From assembly GCF_014861485.1 (NCBI RefSeq), contig NZ_JACZHT010000001.1:434001-498000 (forward strand): DNA of 64,000 nt, given 5' to 3'. A program made the translations under genes and the position numbers. Positions within the stretch are counted from its first letter, which is position 1. Each line of letters starts with the position of its first letter. This stretch comes from Phaeovibrio sulfidiphilus (GTDB lineage: Bacteria > Pseudomonadota > Alphaproteobacteria > Rhodospirillales > Rhodospirillaceae). The notes below the pieces were generated by a model. That model saw only the letters and a program-made list of their open reading frames with translations, was not told where the DNA came from and did no database searches. Positions 35,740-44,557 of this stretch are shown here, piece after piece.

Positions 35740-36300
35740 TCAGAAGCCCACGAACAGGCTGGCCTTGACGTTGCAGATGGGACACGGCTCCGGATGGGCG
35801 CCGATATGGGTGAACCCGCACACCGGGCAGATGAGGATCTTGTCCTCGCCAAGGGCCATGTCCCGGGAGTTGGCCGCGAGCCCCCGGGCCTCCTCGAAGA
35901 GGGCCGCATGGATCTTCTCGGCCTCGAGGGCATAGCGGAACGAGCGGACCGCCTCCTTCTCTCCCTGAAGCTCGGCGGCCTGCAGGTACACGGGGTACAT
36001 CTGGTTGACTTCCCCCAGTTCCCCCTCGATGGCCCAGTCAAGATTTTCGACCACGGACTTGAGGCCGAACTCTCCCCCCGCGCAGACGGACGCTCCGCCG
36101 GTCAGATCCCGCAGCGCGCGGAAGTGATTGGTCGCGTGGATCTGCTCGGCATGGGCAATTGCCTCGAACAGGCGCCCGATGTTGGGAAAGCCGTTCCGGG
36201 CGGCGTGGTCACCCCAGATCAGGTAGCGCATGTGGGCCATGGACTCTCCCCCATAGGCATTGCGCAAAAAGTCCGCGGTCATCGGATTTACATTGGACAT
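35740..36300 (-). CDS. rubrerythrin
   Basis: A 186-aa rubrerythrin. The ferritin-like four-helix domain has paired iron-binding segments (NAYGGESMAHMRYLIW, EAIAHAEQIHATNHF, EGELGEVNQMYPVYLQAAELQGEKEAV, ALEAEKIHAALF) and the C-terminal rubredoxin-like Fe site has CPVCG and CPIC. It detoxifies peroxide in anaerobes and microaerophiles using reduced rubredoxin or similar donors. GAGG lies eight bases before the ATG at 36300. It is divergent from the 88-aa gene. Confidence 0.93.
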   Translation of the reverse strand: MSNVNPMTADFLRNAYGGESMAHMRYLIWGDHAARNGFPNIGRLFEAIAHAEQIHATNHFRALRDLTGGASVCAGGEFGLKSVVENLDWAIEGELGEVNQMYPVYLQAAELQGEKEAVRSFRYALEAEKIHAALFEEARGLAANSRDMALGEDKILICPVCGFTHIGAHPEPCPICNVKASLFVGF

Positions 36301-36537
36301 GGACAGCCTCGCTGTGTTTTGAAGGTCTCCAGAACTCCTGACAGGCACTTGCGAAGACATGGCTTGTGCCTGCCCGAACTATACGGGAAAAGCCAAATCC
36401 TGTCCCGGTGATAATGGCGCCGGTGCTCAACCCGGGGCTTGCGGCCCTTGCCAAGAACGCCCAAGACGTCCATCATATCGGCTGTATTTTCCCGCACCGC
36501 GCGGTGCGCACCTCCCACGACATCAGGGCCAGAGACC

Positions 36538-36804
36538 ATGACGGACATGTCCGATCCTTCCGCCTCCTCCCAGGATCCGATCACCACACTTTTCACCATG
36601 CTGGCCCAGGCCTTCGAGGCCGAGAGCGAGGATCTCGCCCGGGCTCTTGAGGACGGCAGCCTGGCCCTGGAGATGAGCGAGGACGACGAGGGCGGCCGCT
36701 TCGTCGAGGCCACCTGGACCCGGGGCGGCACGCCGCGGGTGGCCCGGGTCTACCGGGACCGCGTCCTGCGCGAGAAATCAGCCCGCGGGGACCGCCCGGC
36801 GTGA
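36538..36804 (+). CDS. 88-aa acidic protein co-translated with cNMP-TPR protein
   Basis: A small acidic protein: DPITTLFTMLAQAFEAESEDLARALEDGSLALEM, then GRFVEATWTRGGTPRVARVYRDRVLREKS. No family is recognised. Its stop overlaps the GTG start of the next gene, implying coupled translation at similar levels and a shared job. The ATG at 36538 is chosen for initiation codon and position; an ATG three codons on is possible. Confidence 0.65.
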   Translation: MTDMSDPSASSQDPITTLFTMLAQAFEAESEDLARALEDGSLALEMSEDDEGGRFVEATWTRGGTPRVARVYRDRVLREKSARGDRPA

Positions 36805-38642
36805 CGGCTCCGACGCAGGTCATCGAACCCGGCGACGCCCTGTTCCACGAGGGCGAGCCCGCGATCTCCGCGTTTTTTATCGTTTCGGGCCGGGTGGTCC
36901 TGAAAAAGGACAGCCCCGAGGGCCTTGTTGACATTGATTTCCTTGGACCGGGAGACCTGGCAGGCGAGGCGGGGCTTTTGAGAAACGGGGTCTATTCTGT
37001 GACGGCGATAGCGGAAACACGGGTGGAATTCGATGAGCTGGACCGGGCTGCGCTGATGGACCGGGTGCGCCGGGAGCCGGACATCACCCTGCGCCTGGCC
37101 GGACACTTCGCCCGCCGGATCGCGGTCCTGACCGAACGGCTTGTCCGCCCCGCACCCGAGCCCCACACCCGGGCCACCGGGGTCTCCGCCACCCGGCGCA
37201 TGGCGTCCTGGTTCCGGAACCTGTTCCGCCGCCGCCGCACCGACAGCGGGGCCCTGGCCGAGATCCCCCGCTCCCTCAAGGTGGCCATCGCCATTTTCCT
37301 GAACGACGACGAGGACAGCCAGCGCATCCTGGTGGAGGGCGCCTTCCTGACCCTTCCCGGCGTGGAGGTGGTCCTGCTCAACGATGCGGTGGAGGTCTCG
37401 TCCGAGGGCAATCTCCTGACGGTTCTCACCCAGGCGGGGCGCGTCGCCCACCGGATGCTGGAGCGCGAGAACGCCGACGTGGTCATCTGGGGCCTGGTGG
37501 ACACGGACGCCGACCTGCTGGAGCTTCACTTCGCCACCTTCAGCGAGCGGGACGAGGAACGCCCGGGCGCGCCCTCCCTCCTGTCCTGGCTGGGGCTGCC
37601 CACCGGGTTCGAGGCGGACTGGGAGCCGCTCCTGTGCGCCACCACCCTTGCGGCCATCGAGCCCCGCAGCGAGCTCCAGTCCCAGACCCTGGACGCCATC
37701 CTGCCGCCTCTGGTGGCCGACGCCCAGTCCCTGGGCCTGAGCCCGCCGGACTTCTTCTCCGGCGCGGAAAAGGCCGCCATTCTGGAGAGCTTCGGAAACG
37801 CGGCCGCCACAGCCGGGCACATGACCGATGGCGCCGAGTGGTTCGACCAGGCGCTGGAGGCCTACCGCACCGCGCTGGAGACCCTGCCCCGGGACGCGGA
37901 CCTGGAGTGGGCCCTCCTGAACCGGTCCATCGGTGTGGTGCTCCAGTCCGTGGGCGAGCGCACCGGGGATCCGGCGCCGCTGACGGAAGCCGCCGAGGCC
38001 TACCGCACCGCGCTCGAGGGCATCATCCGCCGCGACACGCCGCGGGACTGGGCCAAGCTGCACTACCGCCTGGGCGAGGTTCTGTACCGGCGCGCCCTTC
38101 TGGACGGCTCGGACCTGTTCAAGGAATGCGTGGACTCCCTGCAAAACGCCCTTCAGGTCTATTCGCGCAAGGAGTTCCCGGCCAAGTGGGCCGAGATCGT
38201 GAACCTGCTGTCCCAGGTGCTCCAGGTGTACGGGGACGAGGTCAAGGCCATCTCGCTGCTGAAGCGGGCGGTGGACCTGTCCCAGCAGGTTCTGGAGGTC
38301 CGGACCCTGGACACCGTGCCCCTCGCCTGGGCCGCGGCCCAGAACACCCTGGGCTCGTCCCTGTTCCTTCTGGGGCGCAACACGGGGGAGCGCGCCACCC
38401 TGGAGGACGCCCGCGAGGCGTTCCAGGCGTCTCTTGGCGTCTACCGGATGATGAATGCCGAGAAAGGTGCATCCGTCGCAGAAAACAATCTTAGGCGAGT
38501 CGAGGAGTTTCTCGAAAAAAGTACCCCGGTTCACCGGCGTCTCGAGCCGGAGTGGGCGTCGGGCGACCGGAAGGCCCTTGCCCCGGAAACGGAAAAAGAG
38601 AAAGAAACACCGGGTTCTAGCTCCGGTTCGACGCAAAGTTGA
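36801..38642 (+). CDS. cyclic-nucleotide-binding domain and TPR protein
   Basis: A 613-aa cytoplasmic protein. Residues 1-115 form a Crp-type effector domain (VIEPGDALFHEGEPAISAFFIVSGRVVLKK, FLGPGDLAGEAGLL). The RTR/RRRR-rich linker follows; about 155-310 looks like an alpha/beta domain I cannot name; about 330-560 are TPR-like repeats (WFDQALEAYRTALETL, EAAEAYRTALEGI, CVDSLQNALQVYS, EAFQASLGVYRMM). No helix-turn-helix is visible, so it is not a classical Crp regulator. The cNMP site lacks an obvious phosphate-cassette arginine. It starts with GTG, overlapping the 88-aa gene. Confidence 0.75.
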   Translation: MTAPTQVIEPGDALFHEGEPAISAFFIVSGRVVLKKDSPEGLVDIDFLGPGDLAGEAGLLRNGVYSVTAIAETRVEFDELDRAALMDRVRREPDITLRLAGHFARRIAVLTERLVRPAPEPHTRATGVSATRRMASWFRNLFRRRRTDSGALAEIPRSLKVAIAIFLNDDEDSQRILVEGAFLTLPGVEVVLLNDAVEVSSEGNLLTVLTQAGRVAHRMLERENADVVIWGLVDTDADLLELHFATFSERDEERPGAPSLLSWLGLPTGFEADWEPLLCATTLAAIEPRSELQSQTLDAILPPLVADAQSLGLSPPDFFSGAEKAAILESFGNAAATAGHMTDGAEWFDQALEAYRTALETLPRDADLEWALLNRSIGVVLQSVGERTGDPAPLTEAAEAYRTALEGIIRRDTPRDWAKLHYRLGEVLYRRALLDGSDLFKECVDSLQNALQVYSRKEFPAKWAEIVNLLSQVLQVYGDEVKAISLLKRAVDLSQQVLEVRTLDTVPLAWAAAQNTLGSSLFLLGRNTGERATLEDAREAFQASLGVYRMMNAEKGASVAENNLRRVEEFLEKSTPVHRRLEPEWASGDRKALAPETEKEKETPGSSSGSTQS

Positions 38643-38737
38643 CACAAAAAGGTCTTGTTCCCCCTTGGCGACCCGAAATTCCTGGGCTATCACAAAGACT
38701 AGATTGTCTTGTCTTTGTCGACGGAGGAGCCTGGAAG

Positions 38738-39211
38738 ATGCACAAGAACATGACGGTAACGTTGAAATGGTTCAATCAGACCAAGGGGTTCGGCTTCGTT
38801 CGGATCCATGAGGGAGATCCGGACGCGTTCCTTCATGTCTCTGTACTGCAGCGTGCGGGGTACGAGACCCTGCCGGACGGGTCCGTCATAATCTGTGATC
38901 TCGAGCCCTCGCAAAAAGGTCTCCAGGTCGCCGAGATCCATTCCGTCGAGGTGGCCTCCCCGGGCGCGGGCGGCGCGTACATGGACGACCTGGGCGGCTC
39001 CCTCTCCGAGCTTCAGGGAACGGTCAAGTTCTTCAGCCCCGAGAAGGGCTTCGGCTTCGTGCTCCCGGACAACGGGGGCAAGGACGTGTTCCTCCCCCTG
39101 CGCACCCTCCAGAACAGCGGACTGGACATGATCGAAACCGGCCAGAAGGTGCACCTCGAGGTGCGCGAGGGCAAGAAGGGCCCCATGGCCGAGCGGGTCT
39201 GCCTGCTCTAG
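38738..39211 (+). CDS. double cold-shock-domain protein
   Basis: A 157-aa protein with two cold-shock domains. The first (about 5-72) has LKWFNQTKGFGFVRI and AFLHVSVLQ; the second (about 88-157) has VKFFSPEKGFGFVLP and VFLPLRTLQ, covering RNP1 and RNP2 in each. Such tandem CSD proteins bind single-stranded nucleic acid and are typical of alphaproteobacteria. GGAGGAG is upstream of the ATG at 38738; an ATG four codons on is an alternative. Confidence 0.9.
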   Translation: MHKNMTVTLKWFNQTKGFGFVRIHEGDPDAFLHVSVLQRAGYETLPDGSVIICDLEPSQKGLQVAEIHSVEVASPGAGGAYMDDLGGSLSELQGTVKFFSPEKGFGFVLPDNGGKDVFLPLRTLQNSGLDMIETGQKVHLEVREGKKGPMAERVCLL

Positions 39212-39987
39212 CCTGCCGGCAGGCCGCCTGCCAGCTGCCGGTCGGGCCGCCACCGGGAGCCGGGTTGGGCGTCCCGGGCCGGCTTGCACCATACCTCTCC
39301 CAACCGGGCCCGGCTGTGACACCCCTGTCACCGGGCCCGCGTTGTTTCCGGCGTTGCGTTTGGCGCTCCGGGCAGGACGCCGACGGCCCCGGCCCCGTCG
39401 CGGGGCAGCGGTCCACGGGCACCGTTGACGGGCTCCGCTGACGGGACCAAACAAGCGGCGCGGGCAAGACCACCGGCAGGGAACACCGACAGGCCGCCGA
39501 GGCAAGGCCCCGACAGGCAGCCCAGGAAAACCCCTACGGAAGACTCTGGTGGGTACCCGATCAACCGGGGCCGGGGAGAGGCTCCGGTCATTCCTCGGGC
39601 CCACGAGCCCGACGGGCTGCCCGGACCGGAGACTGGCATCCGGGGGCCGTCCGGGCTCACGCCTGCGCGTGGTCAAAGCCTTCCGACGCACAGCAGCACC
39701 CGCCGTCCGCCCCCCGGGCGAGCGCTCACGCACCCGCCCAACGCTCCGGAGACCCCGACGCTCACGCGGGCGCCTGCATTCGACCAACGCCCCCGCCTGC
39801 ACGCGGCCCGGCCCCCGACCCGGGCGCGCCGTCCCGCTCCGGTCCGGCCCGGGGCCCGTTCCTCAGGCTGCGGTGCGATTTCCGCGCCACATTTTCCGTT
39901 CTCTCCGGTATACAGGTCAGGGGCGCACCCGCGCCCTCCGATCCCCCTCCCTGCCCGGACCGCCGGGCGGATGTCCAGGAAAGACCC
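39212..39987. other. intergenic region after the cold-shock gene
   Basis: No gene in these 776 bases. Immediately after the stop is a perfect 14-bp palindrome (GCCTGCCGGCAGGC, 39211-39224), then the long hairpin at 39305-39339. The remainder is GC-rich, with low-complexity frames only. Confidence 0.5.
39305..39339 (+). terminator. long bulged hairpin, probable terminator
   Basis: CGGGCCCG and GTGACA pair with TGTCAC and CGGGCCCG with a three-base bulge and a four-base loop; GTTGTTTCC follows. It is about 95 bases downstream of the cold-shock stop. Confidence 0.5.
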
Positions 39988-40230
39988 ATGCGCAAGATAT
40001 ACGTGATGATCAAATGCGACCTCGGCTGCGCCTACAACGTGGCGGCCGGCATGATCGAGTCCATCGAGGAGCTTTCGGAAGTCGACAGCATTTCCGGGCA
40101 GTTCGATCTTCTCGCGAAGTTCTACCTTCCCAATTCCTGCGATGTGGGGCGGTTCGTCACGGAAAAGGTCCAGACCGTGGAGGGCGTGCGCGACACCTTC
40201 ACCATGGTGGCCTTCAACGCCTTCACCTGA
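39988..40230 (+). CDS. stand-alone Lrp/AsnC ligand-binding (RAM) domain protein
   Basis: An 80-aa protein equal to the C-terminal effector domain of Lrp/AsnC regulators: MIKCDLGCAYNVAAGMIESIEELSEVDSISGQFDLLAKFYL, then VQTVEGVRDTFTMVAFNAFT. The DNA-binding half is absent. Stand-alone RAM proteins bind amino acids or oligomerise with full regulators. AGGAAAGACCC precedes the ATG. It converges with the solute-binding gene, 18 bases away. Confidence 0.85.
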   Translation: MRKIYVMIKCDLGCAYNVAAGMIESIEELSEVDSISGQFDLLAKFYLPNSCDVGRFVTEKVQTVEGVRDTFTMVAFNAFT

Positions 40231-40248
40231 TTTCGGACGGCCCGGGTG

Positions 40249-41028
40249 CTACGGGCTCCAGGAGCCGGGCGTCAGATGCGCGCCCGGCGCTCCCACCACC
40301 CGGCAGCAGGCCACGACCGCCTGCAAGGCGCTGTCAAAGCGCGGGGCCAGTCCCCGCGGATCGTCCGCGCGCGTGGCGACGACCACCTGACCCGACGCCA
40401 TGACCGGCTCGCCCCTCAGGGCAAACTGGAGCCCGGCGGGCGAGCGGACCCAGTCGTTCAGGGGACAGGACTCGCTCAGGACGGCCTCCAGCCGCAGCCC
40501 GGCCAGATCCCCCAGCGCCTCGTCGAGGGTGTCGTAGGAGCGCACGGACGCCGTGTCCCCGACGGCCGCCTCCAGCCAGGCGGAGGCCAGGGTATCGCGC
40601 ACCACGCCGATACGCTTGCCCCGCAGACCGTCGCGGTCCGGCTCGGATCCCTCGCCCTTCGGCGCCACGAAACGGATGCTGCTGCAATAGTAGGAGCCGC
40701 TCAGGGCCAGGCGGTCTCCCGCATCCCGGGCGACCTCCACCGGCAGGACGGCCGCATCGATCGTCCCGGCCTCCAGGGCGGAGACCAGAGCCGCGCGACC
40801 GAGCGTCACCCGCTCGCACGTACTCCCCATGCGGGCACACAGGGCCCGGACCACATCGACGTCAACGCCCTTGTCCGCCGAGCCCCGAAGGCGGAACAGG
40901 TCGCAGGTTCCGTCCGAGCCGATCCTCAGGGTCTCCGCCGCCGCCGGGCCCGGGAGCAGGACAAGCCCGCTCCCCGCCACCAGCACAGCGGCGAGAACCC
41001 GACGGAGCCTCCGGAACCCGCTCCCCAT
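40249..41028 (-). CDS. periplasmic solute-binding protein, family 3 type
   Basis: A 259-aa exported protein. Residues 1-31 are a signal peptide ending PAAAETL. The mature part follows the amino-acid-binding SBP_bac_3 layout (LRIGSDGTCDLF, GVDVDVVRALCARMGSTCERV, YYCSSIRFVAPKG, LRGKRIGVVRDTLASAWLEA). Cysteines are unusually many. Its ATG overlaps the glgC stop as TGATG, so it is translated with glgC. No permease or ATPase adjoins it; it could be a sensor or an orphan transport protein. Ligand unknown. Confidence 0.8.
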   Translation of the reverse strand: MGSGFRRLRRVLAAVLVAGSGLVLLPGPAAAETLRIGSDGTCDLFRLRGSADKGVDVDVVRALCARMGSTCERVTLGRAALVSALEAGTIDAAVLPVEVARDAGDRLALSGSYYCSSIRFVAPKGEGSEPDRDGLRGKRIGVVRDTLASAWLEAAVGDTASVRSYDTLDEALGDLAGLRLEAVLSESCPLNDWVRSPAGLQFALRGEPVMASGQVVVATRADDPRGLAPRFDSALQAVVACCRVVGAPGAHLTPGSWSP

Positions 41029-42320
41029 CAGAGCCGCGCAATGTGCTCGGCGGTGATCAGCGTGATGCCGTCATCCGACACAAAGAACCGCTTCTGGTCC
41101 AGCTCGCGGTCCTCGCCCACCACCAGGCCCTCGGGAATGTTGCACCCGGCGTCGACGATGCAGCGGTTCAGCTTCACGTGCCGGCCGATGTCGGTCCCGG
41201 GCAGGACCACGGACTCGTAGAGCGACGCATACGAGTTCACCCGCACGTCGTTGAACAGAAGGGTCCGCCGGATCTTGCCCCCGGAAATGATGCACCCGGC
41301 GGACACAATGGAATCCACCGCCATGCCGCGGCGCGCGTCCGTGTCAAACACAAACTTGGCCGAGGGCCGCTGGACCTGGTAGGTCCAGATGGGCCAGGAC
41401 AGGTCATACAGGTCGAGCGCCGGGGTCACGTTCACCAGGTCCATGTTGGCGGCCCAGTAGGCCCCCAGGGTGCCGACGTCCCGCCAGTAGGGCTCGCGGC
41501 GCCCCACGGAATAGACGCACGACTTCTTGAACCGGTGGGCCATCAGCTTCACCTTGCCCACCTGGGACGGAATGATGTCGCCCCCGAAATCGTGGTTGGA
41601 GTTCTCGTCCGCCGCGTCCTTCTCCAGGATGCTGTAGAGATAGTCCGCGTTGAAGATGTAGATTCCCATGGAGGCAAGGGTCCAGTCCGGGGCGCCGGGA
41701 ATCCCCGGGGGATCCTTGGGCTTTTCCAGGAAGCGGACGATGTTGTCGTGCTCGTCCACGTCGATGCAGCCGAAGCCGGTGGCCTCCATCCGCGGAACCT
41801 CGACGCAGGCGACCGAGCACATGGCGCCCGAGCGGATGTGGTCCGCCAGCATCTTCGCGTAGTTCTGCTTGTAGATGTGGTCACCCGCCAGGATGAGCAC
41901 GTACTTCGGATCGTGACCGCGGATCAGCTCCAGGTTCTGGTGCACCGCATCCGCCGTTCCCTGGTACCAGGTCTCCGACGAGGTCTGCTGCTGGGCAGGC
42001 CACAGCTCCACAAACTCGCCAATCTCGGCCTTCAGGAAGCCCCAGCCCCGCTGGATATGGTGGATCAGGGTGTGGGCCCGGTACTGGGTCAGAACGGCAA
42101 TGCGGCGAATCCCCGAGTTCATGCAGTTGGACAGCGGGAAGTCCACGATCCGGTACTTTCCGCCGAAGGGAATGGCCGGTTTGGATTCCTTTGACGTGAG
42201 ATCGTAAAGGCGCGAGCCCCGACCCCCGGCCAGAACCAGCGCAAGCGTGCGGCGGAGGCCACCGTTAACGTCGAGTTGATCGTCCAGGCTGTAAGCCGTC
42301 GAACTGTCCGAACCATGCAT
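41028..42320 (-). CDS. glgC: glucose-1-phosphate adenylyltransferase
   Basis: The 430-aa enzyme makes ADP-glucose, the committed step in glycogen synthesis. It has LVLAGGRGSRLYDLTSKESKPAIPFGGKYRIVDFPLSNC, WYQGTADAVHQN, ILAGDHIYKQNY and the glucose-1-phosphate site FLEKP, with a C-terminal left-handed beta-helix. GAGGAG precedes the ATG by about nine bases. It is divergent from glgA-glgP and overlaps the solute-binding gene. Confidence 0.97.
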   Translation of the reverse strand: MHGSDSSTAYSLDDQLDVNGGLRRTLALVLAGGRGSRLYDLTSKESKPAIPFGGKYRIVDFPLSNCMNSGIRRIAVLTQYRAHTLIHHIQRGWGFLKAEIGEFVELWPAQQQTSSETWYQGTADAVHQNLELIRGHDPKYVLILAGDHIYKQNYAKMLADHIRSGAMCSVACVEVPRMEATGFGCIDVDEHDNIVRFLEKPKDPPGIPGAPDWTLASMGIYIFNADYLYSILEKDAADENSNHDFGGDIIPSQVGKVKLMAHRFKKSCVYSVGRREPYWRDVGTLGAYWAANMDLVNVTPALDLYDLSWPIWTYQVQRPSAKFVFDTDARRGMAVDSIVSAGCIISGGKIRRTLLFNDVRVNSYASLYESVVLPGTDIGRHVKLNRCIVDAGCNIPEGLVVGEDRELDQKRFFVSDDGITLITAEHIARL

Positions 42321-42358
42321 GTAGGGTCTCCTCGGAGATTGGGTATCGTTTTTCTTTA

Positions 42359-42387
42359 TTTATAAAGATTTCAGGCATGCCCGTGAA
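42359..42387 (-). promoter_or_regulatory. probable sigma-70-type promoter of glgC
   Basis: On the minus strand TTCACG (42387-42382) and TATAAA (42364-42359) are 17 bases apart, about 40 bases before the glgC ATG. A 6-bp inverted repeat (GAAGGG at 42385-42390, CCCTTC at 42399-42404) touches the -35. Confidence 0.5.
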
Positions 42388-42415
42388 GGGCTCTTTCACC
42401 CTTCCGGTGTAGAAA

Positions 42416-42432
42416 GGCGCTTTTCAAGCGCC
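42416..42432. promoter_or_regulatory. inverted repeat GGCGCTT-TTC-AAGCGCC
   Basis: Perfect 7-bp arms, 29 bases upstream of the glgC -35. It could be an operator. Confidence 0.4.
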
Positions 42433-42972
42433 GCGCCGGACGGGGATCTCCCCGGAATCCGGAGCCGGACCCGACCGGAGGACACGGTGACGGAAACCGG
42501 CTCAGGGTGCCGGCGGGCACCCCGGACCCTCTCGGCCTGGTGCGGGCACAAGGGGGAGAGGGCGGGCGAAGCGGAAAGCGCCCGATGGGCCTCGGGGGCG
42601 GCTCTCCAGGGCGATCTTCAGGGCGGGCTCCGGCGGCGCCCCTCCCGACCGGACGGGGGTGAAAACCGGACCGGACCACACCGGACCGCCGCCCCCACTC
42701 CGGGCGCGCCCCATGCCCCGGGCGCCTCCGGCCTGCCCCACCCCTTCCGACCGGACGACCACGCAGAGCGGGCCTGACCGCACCACCCCCCGCTCCATCA
42801 CCGCACGAGACCACCGCCCCACCCCCGGACATCCCATCTCCGGCCTGCCCCACCCGCCCCGGCTCCGCCGTCCAGTCCCCCTGCCCGCGCCAGCCCTGCC
42901 ACAGCGGGCGCCCCGACGCTGCGGGAGCCCGGGCCGGAGCGGGGGATTTTTTCTTCCGGGTCCGGCAGTGGA

Positions 42973-42987
42973 TTTTTCCTGGAAAAA
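42973..42987. promoter_or_regulatory. 15-bp palindrome upstream of glgA
   Basis: TTTTTCC-T-GGAAAAA is a perfect palindrome 42 bases before the glgA ATG. A one-base centre makes it more likely a DNA operator than an RNA hairpin. Confidence 0.45.
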
Positions 42988-43029
42988 CTGGCAAGTTTAG
43001 CCCGTCGATCTGAGGGAGTTCATTTTGTT

Positions 43030-44484
43030 ATGAAAATACTGTTCGTAACGTCGGAGGCCTACCCGTTCATCAAGACGGGAGGACTGGGGGACGTGTGCGG
43101 CGCCCTGCCCGTGGCGCTGCGCAAGCGCGGCATCGACGCCCGGCTGCTCCTGCCCGCCTATCCTGCCGCCATGAGCCGCGCCCGGCTGACCGGCGAGACG
43201 ATCCCCATGGGGAACATCCTCGGCGTGGGCGAGACCCGGCTTCTGGGCGCCTTCGAGCCCGAGTCCGGCTGTCCGGTCTGGCTGGTGGACTGCCCCCCGA
43301 TGTTCGAGCGAAGCGGCGGTCCCTACATGATGTATCCGGGCCAGGACTGGCCGGACAACTTCTACCGCTTCGGCCTTCTGTCGAAAGTCGCCGCCACCAT
43401 CGGCACCGCGGGACACCTGATGGACTGGCGCCCGGATGTGATCCACTGCCACGACTGGCAGACGGGCTTTGTCCCCGCCTATCTCCGGGCCTGGGGCGTG
43501 AGCGATCCCCCGGTGGTCTTCACGATCCACAACCTCCACTACATGGGCCTGTTCGGCCAGGACGTCCTGAAGCTCCTGGGCCTGCCGGAGAGCATGTGGA
43601 ACCTGTACGGCCTGGCCCACCACGGCCTGGTGTCGGCCCTGAAGGCGGGGATCCAGTACTCCCGCATCGTGACGACCGTCAGCCCGACCTACGCCTGGGA
43701 GATCTGCACCCCCCTGGGGGGCCTGGGTCTTGATGTCTTCCTGCGCGAGCGCGGCGACGACATCCGGGGCATCCTGAACGGAATCGACCCGGTGGTCTGG
43801 AACCCCGAGAACGACCCCTACATTGTCGCCCCCATCGACCCCGAGTCTCCCGAGCAGGGCAAGGCCCTCAACAAGGCCGAGGTCCAGCGGAGCATGGGCC
43901 TGGACATGGATCCGGACCGCCCGCTGTTCGGCCTGATCTCCCGTCTGGTGGACCAGAAGGGAATCGACTTCCTGCTGGGAGCCGTCCACCACCTGGTGGC
44001 CCAGGGCGGATCCCTTGCGGTCCTTGGGGCCGGGGAGCCCTGGCTCGAGGCCGGACTGAACCAGGCGGCGGCCTCGTACCCGGGCAAGGTGTCGATCCAC
44101 GTGGGCTACAGCGAGGAGCTCGCCCACCGCATCGAGGCTGGTGCGGACTTCCTCCTGGTGCCCTCCCGGTTCGAGCCCTGCGGCCTGACCCAGCTCTACG
44201 CCCTGCGCTACGGGACGGTCCCCATTGTGCGTAACACGGGAGGACTTGCGGACTCCGTGGTTCCCATTACACACAAGACTGGTGGAACCGGCATCGTCTT
44301 CGACCACGCGTTGACGGATGCGCTGGAATGGGCCATCGATCAGGCAATATCGCTTTACAGCGATAAGTCCAGGCTTCACGATATCCGAAAGCGTGGGATG
44401 GCCTGCGACTTCTCGTGGGACGCATCCGCTAAAGACTATATACGCATTTACGAGAGCCTTGTGACCGAGCCTTCCGGCACCTGA
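43030..44484 (+). CDS. glgA: glycogen synthase (ADP-glucose)
   Basis: A 484-aa GT5 glycosyltransferase. KTGGLGDVCGALP (K15 onward) binds ADP-glucose; HCHDWQTGFVPAYL, VVFTIHNLHYMG, GILNGIDPVVWNP and the C-terminal PSRFEPCGLTQLYALRYGTVPI are diagnostic. It elongates alpha-1,4-glucan chains. With glgP downstream and glgC divergent it forms the glycogen locus; no branching enzyme gene is in the window. Confidence 0.97.
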   Translation: MKILFVTSEAYPFIKTGGLGDVCGALPVALRKRGIDARLLLPAYPAAMSRARLTGETIPMGNILGVGETRLLGAFEPESGCPVWLVDCPPMFERSGGPYMMYPGQDWPDNFYRFGLLSKVAATIGTAGHLMDWRPDVIHCHDWQTGFVPAYLRAWGVSDPPVVFTIHNLHYMGLFGQDVLKLLGLPESMWNLYGLAHHGLVSALKAGIQYSRIVTTVSPTYAWEICTPLGGLGLDVFLRERGDDIRGILNGIDPVVWNPENDPYIVAPIDPESPEQGKALNKAEVQRSMGLDMDPDRPLFGLISRLVDQKGIDFLLGAVHHLVAQGGSLAVLGAGEPWLEAGLNQAAASYPGKVSIHVGYSEELAHRIEAGADFLLVPSRFEPCGLTQLYALRYGTVPIVRNTGGLADSVVPITHKTGGTGIVFDHALTDALEWAIDQAISLYSDKSRLHDIRKRGMACDFSWDASAKDYIRIYESLVTEPSGT

Positions 44485-44557
44485 TCCGGGCGCCCGTGCC
44501 TCGACACCGGCCGGTCCGGGGCTCCACTTCCCGCAGAATCGATACGGAGACCAAGGG

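Larger units (their letters stand above)
42321..43029. other. divergent control region between glgC and glgA
   Basis: About 700 bases without a gene. The glgC end holds a promoter (42359-42387) and inverted repeats at 42385-42404 and 42416-42432; the glgA end holds a 15-bp palindrome at 42973-42987. The middle is GC-rich, with long Pro/Arg-rich frames that look non-coding. Confidence 0.55.

Noticed and set aside
34902-36041. Minus-strand frame of 379 codons in the gene-poor region
   Set aside because: Low-complexity Arg/Pro/Ser sequence overlapping rubrerythrin in another frame; no domain or ribosome site.
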